Assembly: GCF_026213295.1 (NCBI RefSeq)
Contig: NC_079415.1
Span: forward strand, 33,943,030 to 34,007,029
Direction: 5' to 3'
Origin: Gadus chalcogrammus
Lineage: Eukaryota > Chordata > Actinopteri > Gadiformes > Gadidae
DNA length: 64,000 bases
Made by a program: the position numbers and the translations under genes. Below are positions 1 through 10,541 of the stretch, in pieces. Below the pieces are notes generated by a model, which was given only the letters and a program-made list of their open reading frames with translations, had not been told where the DNA came from and made no database searches. Numbering within the stretch: the first letter of the stretch is position 1; every line of letters starts with the position of its first letter.

Positions 1-269
1 GTCTTCTTCTTTTCTTCTTCTTTCGTGTTAATTTGGCGGTTGGCAAACCAATAGGGTGCATTACCGCCACCTACTGTTTGGTTTAGAGCTTCGATGGAGG
101 TTATACGTTATAAACTATGCAAAAGAACTAAAGTAAATAAACAAAATCATATAAATAGAAAACAACAGATACAATTATATGTCAAATAAACCTGTTGCTT
201 TTAGATAAGTCATTACATGTTTCCATGCTGGTGGTCTCAGTGTGGAAAAGGAGAGTAAACCCTCTAAGG
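1..269. other. Non-genic left edge
   Basis: No gene is visible. The segment opens with a CTT-rich tract and a stretch with GGCGGTTGGCAAACC and TACCGCCACCTACTG, which looks like the end of a dispersed repeat, but I cannot classify it. Confidence 0.4.
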
Positions 270-776
270 CAGGGATGGGCAACTTTCATGATAAAGAGGG
301 CCACATTTTTCATCATAACCATCGGAGGGCCACATGACTGCACACTTCAACTAAACGTGAGCTGAGAGAAGCTACACAATTTTGAATTTGGTAGATTTCC
401 TGTAATCTGGTGCATCTTGGGGATGGCCACTACCTTAAAAAATCATCCAGAATCATAACCGATCCACGGTATGTTAATTGAACCAACATACATTCATGGC
501 ATGTTTTCCATTCTCAAACAGCCACATGAATGGTCAGTATTTTTATCATTGCAAAGGGCTCACATTCATCATCATTCAATGAAGTCAAAAAACTGAAAAA
601 CAGTGGCCCAACATTAAGTGCAACAACTCAATGAACTCAAACCCAACAAGCAGTTGTAGTAGTAGTAGTGGCGACTAAAGTGGATATCTTTAATGACTGA
701 TATCTAGACGCATGGGTTTGCCTTCGAATTCTATGAATTCTTCTCATCTTTCTTGACCGAGTTTTCTATAACTCGA
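270..776 (+). mobile_element. Truncated hAT-type MITE
   Basis: It begins with CAGGGATGGGCAAC and is the reverse-complement relative of the complete element at 35142-35751. Shared blocks include a GGGCCAC stretch, GTGGCCCAACATTAAGTGC and CATGGGTTTGCC. The distal terminal repeat is missing. The copy stops where the truncated host exon at 777-991 begins, so a deletion or recombination joined the two. Confidence 0.6.
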
Positions 777-991
777 TCAATCATTATTATTCAGGGCCTC
801 CACTTCTGACGCCGTGAAGAGGGTGTCATGGCCGCCCATCGTCAGAGGGCCCTCCCCTTTTCCGTAGACGCTCAGGATCTTCAGCTCCTCGTTGCGACTG
901 GACATGTGGGAGGAGCCAGGGCCGTCCACACCCAGACTCTCCGCGGTGGCGCCGCGCTGCGTGCTACGGTCTCCAAAGGCATCGCAGTATT
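777..991 (-). pseudogene. Exon A/B 5' half, truncated (unit VI)
   Basis: The exon follows an AG acceptor (992-993) in phase 1 and encodes the shared A/B head: EYCDAFGDRSTQRG, then SSHMSS, ELKILSVYGKGEGPL and HDTLFTASEVEALN. It then runs into NND and a stop at the junction with the repeat at 270-776. The second half, which would have made it type A or type B, is missing. The matching linker exon is at 1306-1369. It is the last visible piece of the array on this side. Confidence 0.6.
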
Positions 992-1305
992 CTGCCGACG
1001 GTGAAAAAAAGACGCCATTGTTTTGATACATTAAATCCATGAAAGGAGGCAGGGTGTATTTGTACACGTGACAGAAACTCTTTAAATATATGTGTATGAA
1101 ACATTGACACAGAGGGTTTAAAATGTGTACTGCAGACACAGATTCACAAATGATTCACAAAAAAAAACCATAGGGTTGTTTTTAGCTTATCCACACTGGA
1201 ACGCACAAGCCTTACGAGTTTTCACCGAAAAAAACGCTTACGTGTGGACGGGGTCTCAGTGGATCCAGGTCGTTTGCTAGCAAAGAAGCAATGTGTATTA
1301 CTAAC

Positions 1306-1369
1306 CAACAGAAGGACTTCCCCCACAAATATCCTCTTCAACCTTGATTGAAATGGTGTCTGGGGTCTG
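1306..1369 (-). CDS. Linker exon L (unit VI)
   Basis: 64-nt exon with an AG acceptor and a GTTAGT donor, phase 0 to 1. It reads QTPDTISIKVEEDICGG and ends SPSVG. The last base G joins in frame to the exon at 777-991. Ten relatives sit in equivalent positions across the window. The role is unknown; the residues are acidic with no recognised domain. Confidence 0.55.
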
Positions 1370-1431
1370 CTGTAGTCCACATAAAGAAGGAAACACACAA
1401 AACAAATTCTTTCATTTGCACAGAATAGTTG

Positions 1432-1798
1432 TTAATCCCCACTAACACTGACACATTGAATCATAAAGGTGTGGGCTTTCTTGTGCTGGAGTTGTAACAG
1501 AGGAAGCCTCTCATTTGGATGGTGAATGAGAAGATGATTTCCAACCTGCACACTCGGCTCCTCGCGGCAGACCAGCCGCTCGCCGCGCTCGAGGCTCTTG
1601 GCCGCGCTGTGGTCCGCAGACAGCGAGTTCAGGGACTCCACTTCTGACGCGGTGAAGAGGGTGTCATGGCCGTCCGTCGCCAGTGGGCCCTCCCCTTTTC
1701 CGTAGACGCTCAGGATCTTCAGCTCCTCGCTGTGACTGGACATGACGCCGAGGTGGCGCCACGCTGCGTGCTGCGGTCTACAAAGGCATCGCAGTCTT
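1432..1798 (-). pseudogene. Exon A with internal deletion (unit VI)
   Basis: The acceptor lies at 1799-1800 and the exon starts EDCDAFVDRSTQ in phase 1. A deletion between the ATSES segment and the HMSS segment shifts the frame, so the spliced frame stops early. The rest (MSSHSEELKILSVYGKGEGP through LPLLQLQH) is open only in another frame. The usual donor after the exon A tail is also altered. I judge this copy dead. Confidence 0.65.
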
Positions 1799-3257
1799 CT
1801 GCAGAGGGACAAAAAGACAGAAAGTAAATGTTTTAGTACATTGTTTGCATAAAAGGAGGAAATGTGTATTTGTACACGTGAAAGGAACTATTTAAATATA
1901 TGTGTATCTAACATTGACAAAGAGGGTTTAAAATGTGTATTGCAGGCACAGAATCAAAGTTTTGGAGAAAGATTCAGAGTTTTGGAGAGGGATGTCTCCT
2001 CCAGCACCCTCCCCCCATAGAATATAATCATTAATTTCTACCACACGCCTTATGCAAATTTCAGGTATCACCGAAACAACACGGCCGAAACAGAAATTTG
2101 TGATGGGCCAAACAAAAAGTGCGGCCAGCACACGCTTGTCTGGATAAGCAATATATGTCTGCGGTGTGAACGTTTTTCAATGTTTCTGAGAAAGACCCAC
2201 ATATAGCGATTAGCAAAAATTTGATAGAATCAGCTAAAAACAGCCAACTGAAGAAAGCGTCTATATGCGTTTTTTGTGCTCCAAAATGAACGTGAATGAA
2301 TGGGCGTGTACTTAGGCATTAACCGCAAAACTGCGATCTGACTATTTTGTTTATTTCTGCCGCATTGGCTGTCAGGTAAATCCATATCAGAAATGTTTAT
2401 TTTATTTTTTTAATTAAAAAAAAAATCAAAAAAAGAAATCATATCGAGCATTTATGTCTAATGCTTATCGTCGTCATCGATGTGAGATTTATCTCGATTA
2501 ATAATCGTAATCGAGTTATCGCCCAGCCCTATCCAGCAGTGCTTTGCAAACTACCCGGCCATGTTGTTGCTTGTTCAACAATAAAGTCATACTTGCTCCG
2601 GACTCCTAAATTCCTCATGCTCTCCTAGTTAGTTGAAGTGATAGAATTCGGTTATTTTGTACCACATAAGCAGCACAGTAGTCAGGTAGCTATTTAAAGC
2701 TTACAAAACGGCGCAATTTGTTCATTTAAGTAAAGCATTATGAAAAAATGTGCATGCACGCTAAAGCATTAAAAATAATAATTTCCCCTCTAGGGTAAGC
2801 CCCTGATGTTTCAGAAACCTAGAAACGCCCCTGCTCATCAGTAAAACACAATAACTACTGCAGTCCCGTAGCTGGTAAAAGACAATTGTATTCGTTTGTA
2901 GTGGGGTGAGCAGACATTCTTAAAGAATCGGAACATTCCCTTGATATCCAAGTAGTAGAGATCAGTGCCTGTACCCCCTTTGTTGAATTGTGCCCATTCT
3001 CGTGTGATCCCCCTGGTTTGAACTTTGCAGAGGTGCACGCTCAGTCAGAACGTCGATCCAAATAAAGAAGTAGACAACACTCGCGTCTCGTAACAGTGCG
3101 TTTGTGTGTGTTCACACACATTCCTGATGCCCATCTACCTTTGCATTAGCGACAGTAGGCTATTAGCTGGAGAGCTAATGCTACAGCAACATTATAAGGG
3201 TAACAAGGTAACCATATAAAGTAAACCAACAACATGATATAGTCTGGGTTGACTTAC
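1799..3257 (-). other. Intron-like spacer of unit VI
   Basis: This stretch carries sequence shared with the introns of other units: the CCTCCAGCACCCTCC block near 1997 and the block at 2830-3260 that elsewhere follows the THAP exon. No CQTD exon is present. An AT-rich MITE remnant ends at 2518-2532 with ATCGCCCAGCCCTAT, the mirror of the common GGGCTGGGCGAT terminus. Confidence 0.5.
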
Positions 3258-3334
3258 TCGTCCGAGGTTTGTAGGTGCATGAGCCGAGGCTGAGCCGAGG
3301 AGTTTGTACTGATCAGACGTTGAGCAAGTCCAGT
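3258..3334 (-). pseudogene. THAP exon 3' remnant (unit VI)
   Basis: Only the last ~77 nt of the THAP exon survive, including the donor GTAAGT (3252-3257) and the codons around the GLAQ...SGSV segment. The rest is replaced at about 3334 by a repeat beginning GCCGTGTTCCAATATCC. Unit VI therefore has no working THAP first exon. Confidence 0.6.
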
Positions 3335-4139
3335 GCCGTGTTCCAATATCCATACTATCAGTACTTACTTAGTTTGAGTACGTAAGGCAAAAGGACATCT
3401 ATTATCATAGACGGAGCATCGAGCGCTACTGGCGCTGACGAGACGAGACCCATGACGAGACAGGGGCTGAATCTTGGAGTGGTCATCCGCTCCACTCTGT
3501 GTAATCCGTTTGGCTGGAGCAATGAACTGTCAGCGCATTTCATTAATCATACCTCACTGAATACTTCTGATTTCCAGGCGTTTTTATTGTCATACGTGTA
3601 GATATGATAAAAGGACACATGGTTTGGCGTGTTTTATTATTCATTGTTGGCTTAACAGTAATATAATATTCTGATATGCTATAAGTGACCAGACGTCCGA
3701 GATCTAAACTGGGAACATAATCTCCGAGAAGGGGAAAAAAACTATTTTTAAATTTAAGAAACAATATATGATTAGGCTATATATATCCTACATAAACCAT
3801 GTATGAATACATAAGATATCTATATATCTTACCTTATAGACTGTATCTCTGACTGTTGCTGCAGCAGCAGAGTTTATTCTGTCATGACACTTTGTGTTGA
3901 TATTTTGTATTTACTTTTATTATCAACATTCTTTCCTTAAATTATTAGGGTTAGGGTTATTATATCAGCTAAAACCACCAATCTGTTTCACTGGATTCAG
4001 ATTTCAGATAAACCCAAATGCTGTCTTACCCAACAATGTCAGTATAGGCCTATTTGAATATTGTTACTTGAATGACCATTATATCATGGTTACAATTATA
4101 CTGTGGAGAAAGTACACAAGGACTGTGAGGAGGCGGTCG
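3335..4139. other. Repeat-like stretch without genes
   Basis: The start (GCCGTGTTCCAATATCC, repeated GTACT) resembles a transposon terminus. The remainder is AT-rich and I see nothing coding in it. Confidence 0.35.
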
Positions 4140-4683
4140 CGGGGAGGCTTATGAGGCACTGCAAGGCTGCTTTGAGGTGACTGACTGGCCTGCACTCTGT
4201 GAGCCCCACGGGGAGGACATTGATGGGCTTGCATTACGGACTATATCAACTTCTGTGTGGACTGCAATGTCCCTGCTCGGACTGTTACCTGTTATGCCAA
4301 CAATGAGCCGTGGATCCCCAAGGACATTAAGGCCATCCTGAATGAAAAGAAGAGGGCGTTCAGGGATGGCAACCGTGATGAGGTGAGGAGAGTACAGGTG
4401 GTACTCAAGCTTGCAATCAAGGAGGCAAAAGGCAGATACAGGAGAAAGCTGGAGAATAAACTCCAGCAAAACAACACGAGGGATGTGTGGAGTGGTATGA
4501 GAAACATCACTGGGTTCCAGAAGACGGTTGGCATGGGGTTGGAGTGTGGACCGGGCCAATGAACTGAACCTATTTTTCAATAGGTTTGATACTGCGGCCC
4601 CTCCCCCACAAGACTCCTCTGCTGGCTGCCCAACACCGACTGCCACTCCACCTCCCCCTACTCCTTCTCCTTATGCCGCTTTT
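4140..4683 (+). mobile_element. L2-type LINE fragment
   Basis: The plus-strand frame at 4257-4562 encodes the region before the reverse transcriptase of L2/CR1-clade LINEs: NNEPWIPKDIKAILNEKK, REVRRV-like helix, and KLQQNNTRDVWSGM. It stops soon after. It is interrupted at 4684 by a Harbinger terminus. A later part of the same LINE type, with reverse transcriptase residues, occurs at 40788-41190. Confidence 0.7.
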
Positions 4684-4867
4684 CCACCGCACATGTAGCT
4701 CGGCTCGACTCGACTCGACTCGGTAGCAGCACGGGTCGTTTTCCACCTCAGAGTACCTCCTGGACGTGGGCGGGGTCGGCTGCGCGAAAGGGCCGTGACG
4801 TATTTTTGTACGCGACGCAAACAACACCTACACAAACCACACATGGGACAGAACCCACATAACAACA

Positions 4868-5065
4868 ATGGAGGACATCGATGCGATGGTATTCGTGCTG
4901 CTCGGTCTGGTGCTTTTTGTCAGACACAAAAGAGAAGAGAGTCAGAGAAGGCTGCACGCGGCGAGACAAAATACACTCGAAAAGTCCCGGAGAGTGTTGG
5001 AGTATATACAGCAGTGTGAAGCCGAAGATGAGAGGAATCAAGCCTCCAAGAAAAGACGCATCCAG
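4868..5065 (+). pseudogene. First exon of Harbinger transposase gene
   Basis: Starts MEDIDAMVFVLLGL, continues with a charged helix (RRLHAARQNTLEKSRRVLEY) and ends KKRRIQ at a GTAAGC donor in phase 0. The next exon opens in a frame that needs phase 1, so the gene does not close. Copy 2 (37820-38017) has the same mismatch. Confidence 0.5.
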
Positions 5066-5189
5066 GTAAGCTAACTGTTGCTAATGCTAGCTAGCTCGTA
5101 CAAAATAAGTCCAGTGTGCAACGTTTTAATGATTGCAAGCCATTTCTATAAGTACTAAAATATGTAGCGTGTGTGTGTGTGTGTGTTTC

Positions 5190-5840
5190 AGATGCTACTC
5201 TCTGGTGGGATGTGATTGTTCCCGGCTTCACAAACGAGCAGTGGGTGGAGAACTTCAGGATGTCTGAAGAAACGTTTGGTGTCTTGCCGCTCCAATTTCC
5301 GCGGATGTGTGCCCCTGAAGAAGAGAGTGGCCATTGCACTGTGGAGGCTCGCTACTGGCTCTGAGTATAGGAGTATCGGACATCTTTTTGGAGTCAGCAT
5401 CACAACTGTGTGCCGGTGTGTGCAGGATTTTTGTGCTGCAGCAGAGACATTGTTGGTCGCCGGAACAAATCCGTTTCCCAGACGAGGTGAAGTTCCGCGA
5501 AATGGCTACCTACATTGAGAACAGGTGGGGGCTTCCACACTGTGTTGGTGCTATCGATTGGATCCCACATACCAATCCTTGCACCACAGTACTATCACTG
5601 TGACTTCTTCAACCGTAAAGGCTGGCACTCCATCCTCCTTCGAGGTGTTGTCGATGGAAAGGGGCTGTTTTGGAAGGTGTTTGCTGGACTGGCAGGGAGC
5701 ATGCATGATGACCGAGTTGGATGTACAACCAGCAGAGCCTGGGGTGGCAGTGGCGGGCATCAATGTACGGGAGGGTCTAATGCAGTTCTTGTTGGTGAAT
5801 AATGAACATGTTAGAATACATTTTGAATTTGCCATGCAGG
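5190..5840 (+). pseudogene. HARBI1-like transposase, multiply frameshifted
   Basis: Three frames each carry a piece of one PIF/Harbinger nuclease: NEQWVENFRMSEETFG (5230s), then KKRVAIALWRLATGSEYRSI with the helix-turn-helix part, then FREMATYIENRWGLPHCV with AID as the first catalytic Asp. The strand and nuclease segment with GMxHD-like GSMHDDRV carries the second Asp. The third acidic residue region is absent. Neighbours are Harbinger termini, not host genes. Confidence 0.75.
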
Positions 5841-6013
5841 TATACACTTCACATTTTGTATGTTATTGAGAACATTAAACTTTTGTACTTTTCATACATG
5901 TCTCCACTTTTGTTTTATCATATTTGTAAAGGTTACCCAGATTTACTGGCATTAAATGCTAAAAGATTAAAACATTTAAGAAAAATCTAGTGTAACATTT
6001 GATGGGAAAATAC

Positions 6014-6445
6014 TAGAGCTGTCAGTTAAACGCGTTATTAACGGCGTTAAAGCAAAACCAATTTTAACGACGTTAAAAAATATCGCACGATTACAGCAAC
6101 TCTTTTAAAGAAAAAAAAAGAAAAAAAAATTTGCTCAAAACAAAGAAGCAGTAGCCTGACTGCTATGTTCAAATGACATTTGTTCAAAGCAGTCGTTTAA
6201 TTGCACTATAGAATCTTTTTTTGTATCGTCCTGTTTTGATCAGTATATGCCAATGTTGTTATCAATAAAAAATCATTTGCACAAGGCAAGCCGATGCAAA
6301 TCACCATTTTGATAAGAGAATTAAAATGAGAAGAATTATGGAACAAAGAAATCAAGGGATATTTAGCATAGAAAAATAATTTTTAATTTATCGTGAGTTA
6401 ACTGACGTTAATGCGATTAAATATTTTAATCGCTTGACAGCTCTA
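6014..6445 (+). mobile_element. hAT-type MITE with 8-bp TSD
   Basis: The termini are TAGAGCTGTCA and TGACAGCTCTA. The flanks carry a perfect 8-bp duplication, GAAAATAC, at 6006-6013 and 6446-6453. The paralogous Harbinger copy has the unfilled site near 38996-39008. The interior is rich in TTAATCGCG-like motifs and has no coding sequence. A truncated relative is at 19230-19465. Confidence 0.85.
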
Positions 6446-6775
6446 GAAAATACACTAGCCACCTTTTTAAAAAATGTGAACTAGGTGCTGGTTCCTTTCT
6501 GAACCGTAATTAATATATAGGGGAAAAGGACAGCACTGGTCCTATCACTACAATTAAATTGAAACATTTACACATTTGGTAAGATTGTATGCCCTGTTTA
6601 CACCTACCCGATAGTGGGCCCCGATGGCAAAATCAGCAGCTATCGTTATAACATCGGCAAATAGCGTGGTTGCATCGGGAAACACCGTTACTCTTCCTGG
6701 GAACAACGGGAAGAGATGCTCAATGATCGGACAACATCGGCAAAGAACGAACATGTTTGTTAATTTTGGGTCTAT

Positions 6776-7129
6776 TGGGCTTGAATTATTTTTTAAACGA
6801 TTAATCTAGAGATTATTTTTCTGATGCATCGATTAATCCAACGATTCATTTTTTCAGTCCGATTCGAATTTGATTCGATTATCTCCCCATTAATTGACTG
6901 ACAGCAATTTATACATGTTGATTTACATATCTGAATGAAAAAACATGAATTCCTTAACACTGCAATACATGTTTATTGCCTTTAAATTATTAACAATAAA
7001 AACAAAGCGAATCAAAAGTTGGAAAGTGTTTAGTCAGAAATGTTCAACAAATACAGGATAGAGGTGTCAAAGCATCTTGTACCCCATGTTAAAGCACCCC
7101 ATTGTCCGTGTGCATGAGCATGTGCACTT
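6776..7129. other. MITE remnant and zinc-finger 3' flank
   Basis: AT-rich sequence with AAACGATTAATCTAG and GATGCATCGATTAATC is shared almost base for base with 41200-41460. It is followed by the conserved 3' flank (AGCGAATCAAAAGTTGGAAA) found downstream of several exon B copies. Confidence 0.5.
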
Positions 7130-7926
7130 CTAACCAGAGTGAGTCCTCACGTGAATCTTCAGGGCGGAGCCATGACTGAAGCACATCGTGCATTGGTCAC
7201 AGCTGTAGGGCTTCTCGCCGGAGTGAGTCCTCATGTGGATCTTCAGGGTGGAGACACGCCTGAAGCGCATCGTGCATTGGTCACACCTGTACGGCTTCTC
7301 GCTTGTGTGAGTCCTCATGTGGGTCTTCAGCGCAGAGCTCTGACTGAAGCGCTTCGTGCATTGGCCACACCTGTAGGGCTTCTCCCCTGAGTGAGTCCTC
7401 ATGTGGATCTTCAGGGTGCCTGTCCGACTGAAGCGCTTCGTGCATTGGTCACACTTGTAGGGCTTCTCACCAGTGTGAGTCCTCATGTGGATCTTCAGGT
7501 CGCTTTTCCATTGGAAGAGCATCATGCATTGGGCGCACCTGTGCGGCTTCTCGTTGGTGTTGGTACTCATGTTGACGATCATATTGGCATTGTTGGGAAT
7601 AACCTTGCCACCCAAGACACCGGGCCGGCCCTTGCGGCCGCCCTGATGCCCAGTCAGCTCCTCAAGGCGGACGAGCCTCACGCTGCAGTTCAGGCTCTTG
7701 GCCACGCTGTGGTCAGCGGACAGCGAGCTCAAGGCCTCCAGTTCTGACGCCGCAAAGAGGGTGTCATGGCCGTCCACCGCCAGTGAGCCCTCCCCTTGTC
7801 CGTAGACGCTCAGGATGCGCAGCTCCCCCCTGTGACTTGACATGTGGGAGGAGCCAGGGGCGTCCACACGCAGACTCTCCGAGGTGGCGCCGCGCTGCGT
7901 GCTGCAGTCTCTGATGTCATTGCCGT
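7130..7926 (-). CDS. Exon B: C2H2 zinc-finger array, 5 fingers (unit V, second)
   Basis: Phase-1 exon after an AG acceptor (7927-7928). The head (DGNDIRDCSTQRGAT, ELRILSVYGQGEGSL, FAASELEALSSLSADHS, LNCSVRLVRLEELTGHQGG) matches the other B copies. Five complete C2H2 fingers (CxxC...HxxxH) follow, joined by TGEKP/SGEKP linkers, ending THSG and a stop. No KRAB or BTB domain is present. C2H2 arrays with these linkers usually bind DNA. Upstream in phase are the L exon at 8436-8499 and the A exon at 8544-8965. It is the shortest array in the window and the frame is intact. Confidence 0.8.
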
Positions 7927-8435
7927 CTTCATCAGAGAGGAAAACAAAGACAGAGAGAAAGTAAAGGTTTTAATTCATTATTTGCAGAAAGGGATCCAGT
8001 ATGTACTATGTACATACTTGTGTGTGTATTGGAAGAATTATATTTTGACATTCTTTCTTTCTAACTTCTATTTGTTGATTATGAATGTTCCTTGTCCCCC
8101 TTTGGATGATCAAGGGTCAAAGGTTCAAGTTGAGAAGGCACCGATACGTCTCCGCCTTTTAAGGATGTGGGGAGGTCATAAAGACACAACCCAGGTCACC
8201 ATACCAATACTGTAGTTATGATGGGAGTCAGAGCTGATTCAGCATTCCTGACACCTGTTTGCCATGAAGAAGATGTGAATCATTCTACTATGAATATGCA
8301 TAAGTAGTCCTCGTGTTTTAGCAGGGCTCTGGTGCTTCTCAAAAGAGGACCAGGCTTTTTAGCGCAGGTAGAATCAAGTACATTCTCATTTGATCCAGGT
8401 CGTTTGCTTGCATAGATGCAATGTGTATTACTAAC
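7927..8435 (-). other. Intron between L and B (unit V, second)
   Basis: The sequence is shared with the equivalent introns of other units: GGGGAGGTCATAAAGACACA, a GACCAGGCTTTTTAGCGCAG block and TTGCTTGCATAGATGCAATG next to the L donor. No coding sequence is seen. Confidence 0.5.
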
Positions 8436-8499
8436 CTCCAGCGGGCATGCCTCCACCAATATCCTCTTCAACCTTGATTGAAATGGTGTCTGGGGTCTG
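8436..8499 (-). CDS. Linker exon L (unit V, second)
   Basis: 64 nt, phase 0 to 1, donor GTTAGT. It encodes QTPDTISIKVEEDIGGGMPAG, the form I take as the family consensus (given here as 20 + G). It joins in frame to exon B at 7926 to give GMPAG-D-GND. Confidence 0.6.
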
Positions 8500-8543
8500 C
8501 TGCTTTCCACATTAAGTAGAAAAAACACACAAGACATATTCTT

Positions 8544-8965
8544 TCATTTGCAAAGATTAGTTGTGAATCCCCACTTACGACTCATTGCTTCATAAAGGTG
8601 TGGGCTTTCTAAGGGTGTGTGCTGGAGTTGTAACACAGGACGCCTCTCATTTGGATGCTGAATGAGAAGATGATTTCCAACCTGCACACTCAGCTCCTCG
8701 CGGCAGACCAGCCGCTCGCCGCGCTCCAGGCTCTTGGCCGCGCTGTGGTCCGCAGACAGCGAGTTCAGGGCCTCCACTTCTGACGCGGTGAAGAGGGTGT
8801 CATGGCCGTCCACCGCCAGTTGACCGTCCCCTACTTCGTGGACGATCACAATCTTCAGCTCCTCCCGGTGACTGGCCAGGTGGGAGGAGCCAGGGGCGTC
8901 CACACCCAGACTCTCCGAGGTGGCGCCGCGCTGCGTGCTACGGTCTCCAAAGGCATCGCAGACTT
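8544..8965 (-). CDS. Exon A (unit V, second)
   Basis: Phase-1 start EVCDAFGDRSTQRGATSES. The shared A/B head is followed by the A-only half: HSAAKSLERGERLVCREELS, VQVGNHLLIQHPNERRPVLQ and LQHTPLESPHLYEAMS. A strong GTAAGT donor lies at 8573-8578 (phase 1, leftover C). Splicing from it into the L exon would reach a TGA within about 10 codons, so A probably ends the reading frame. If the donor is not used, a stop follows at 8544. The domain is unknown. Confidence 0.6.
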
Positions 8966-9138
8966 CTACAGAGGGAGATTATTTTTTTTACAGAAAGTAA
9001 TTGATACACTCTTCTCATAATGCACTCCGTGCATTTGTACACGTGAAAGGAACTCTTTAAATGTATGCATATATAACATTGACCCAGAGGGTTTAAAATG
9101 TGTCCTGCAGACAGATTCACCGTTTGGGAGAGGGATCC

Positions 9139-10115
9139 AGCACACTCCCGTCGGCCCATTGTCTCCCGCCGGAGCCCCGCTGCCCGCCGCAACGAGGCAA
9201 CACAATCGCGGGTCGTTGGTGCCCCGGCGCTGCCCGCTTCCGAGACGGTGGTGCCACGTCAGCGGGTAGCGAGACTCCGGCGGGAGACAATCGCGGGCAA
9301 CAATCCCCTTTCTCCGCCATGTCGTGGTTCATGTACTTCAGGGAGTCAAAGCCAAAGCTCCCTCCCCTCCCCTCTCCCCCCATAACCAATCGCATAGCGT
9401 TTGGTCGTGACGTATGTCATGCGACGGGACCGGCTCCTTCAACACTAACGGAGCCAGCTGGAAAATCAAACTTTTCCCGGACCCGGTGGGGAGACGCGCC
9501 CCAACATCATTGCCACCAACAAAACTCTGCAAAGCTAGTTCTTGCTCCGGCTTTAATTGATCGATTTTCGGCAGCGATCCCACAACAGACCGAATAGCTT
9601 CTCTCGTATCCTTCTCAATTGTCTTCCTCTGACTACAACTGAAACTGGCGCTCGACCTAGACGTCATCGTTCTCAGCCACTCCCTCTGTTCGCTGATTGG
9701 ACCGCCAGAAATCTGGTTAACATGGAACGCATTCATATTAAGCAGACCCAGACCTAGTACTGAAGTGAAATGAAAATTAAGCGGAAGTAGGTAGGTGGGC
9801 GGTGCCAGGCTAGCGGCAGAGGGGAGGCGGTTACAAAAAAGGCTGTTGGACAAGGAAGGGATTGCCGCCCACGTGAACGCGCACAGATTATGCCCTACAG
9901 CTCAGCTTTCCCCGTGTTGAAACTTTCGGCAGCAGCAGCAGCCGCTTTTAAAGACGCCTGGCCCTTTACACCGCCGCGCTGAACCATCCGACAGCGCGGC
10001 GGTTATCGCGGCGGTTTGCAGGCACCTAACGCCATTTCTAGCTACTGGGGGGAGTCATTAATGGTAGAAAACCTCAAAGTGAAATTTTCATGCCATGGGA
10101 CCTTTAAAAAACGAT
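9139..10115 (-). mobile_element. Repeat carrying a RecQ-like helicase fragment
   Basis: Sequence inserted in the unit V intron breaks the CCAGCACCCTCC block seen in other units. The right end (TTATCGCGGCGG, CATGCCATGGGACCTTTAA) recurs at 21225-21370 and partly at 30440-30495, so it is dispersed. I cannot name the superfamily. Confidence 0.5.
9338..9853 (-). pseudogene. RecQ-family helicase N-terminal fragment
   Basis: The 171-residue frame carries LKPEQELALQSFVGGNDV (residues ~100-117, like the RecQ helicase entry motif) and the Walker A box LPTGSGKS (~121-128), followed by LIFQLAPLVLK. A full RecQ core needs several hundred more residues with DExH and motifs III-VI; none are present. The frame then runs into unrelated sequence. 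It lies inside a dispersed repeat, so it is probably a transposon gene piece or a captured gene, not a host helicase. Confidence 0.6.
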
Positions 10116-10541
10116 TTTTTTTACAATGATGTAATTTATTTTCTGATAAAGCACAGAATTTTTACTTTTTACTTTTACAGTGTTAGATCAGAAGGTCGTG
10201 TTGCTGGGTTATTATAAACAGACCTGAAAAGCTGAAACTAACCTGCACTTGGTGTCTTTGAATCTGAGATCAATCTATACACACACGAGGCCTCACGCAT
10301 TTGAAATGAGTCAGAAATTAGATTTTCACTTTCGTTTTAAAAATTAATACAAAACTGTCTCGAGTCTCTGATGATGTTTTTGGATACATAGTAATAATCA
10401 ACTCATAAGTAACAGCAAGAAATTGATATAGTAAAAGTGTATTTGACAATTCCACCACTGTCTGAATTAGAATTATGATGTAGAGTGACAGGGTGTACAG
10501 GCCTTAAATAATCCCTCCGTTTCAAGATGCCTTATATCATG
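10116..10541. other. 3' flank of unit V first array
   Basis: AT-rich. The part from about 10320 to 10541 is near-identical to 44290-44480 downstream of another B exon, and both resemble the interior of a MITE whose terminus encodes the end of the protein. Confidence 0.45.

Larger units (their letters stand above)
4684..6775 (+). mobile_element. PIF/Harbinger element, copy 1, inactive
   Basis: The left terminus begins TTTTCCACCGCACATGTAGC followed by CGACTCGACT repeats. It matches the inverted right terminus of copy 2 near 40787. Inside are a short first exon (4868-5065), a TG-tract intron and HARBI1-like transposase pieces. A hAT MITE (6014-6445) is inserted in it. The right end merges near 6770 into a MITE remnant. 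Confidence 0.7.

Noticed and set aside
2838..3038. Small minus-strand frames in the post-THAP intron block
   Set aside because: The block is conserved among units, but frames differ and are broken between copies, as expected for intron sequence.
8500..8578. A to L intron as the main splice
   Set aside because: Sites and length are plausible, but the joined frame meets TGA after about ten codons, so I do not use it in the gene model.
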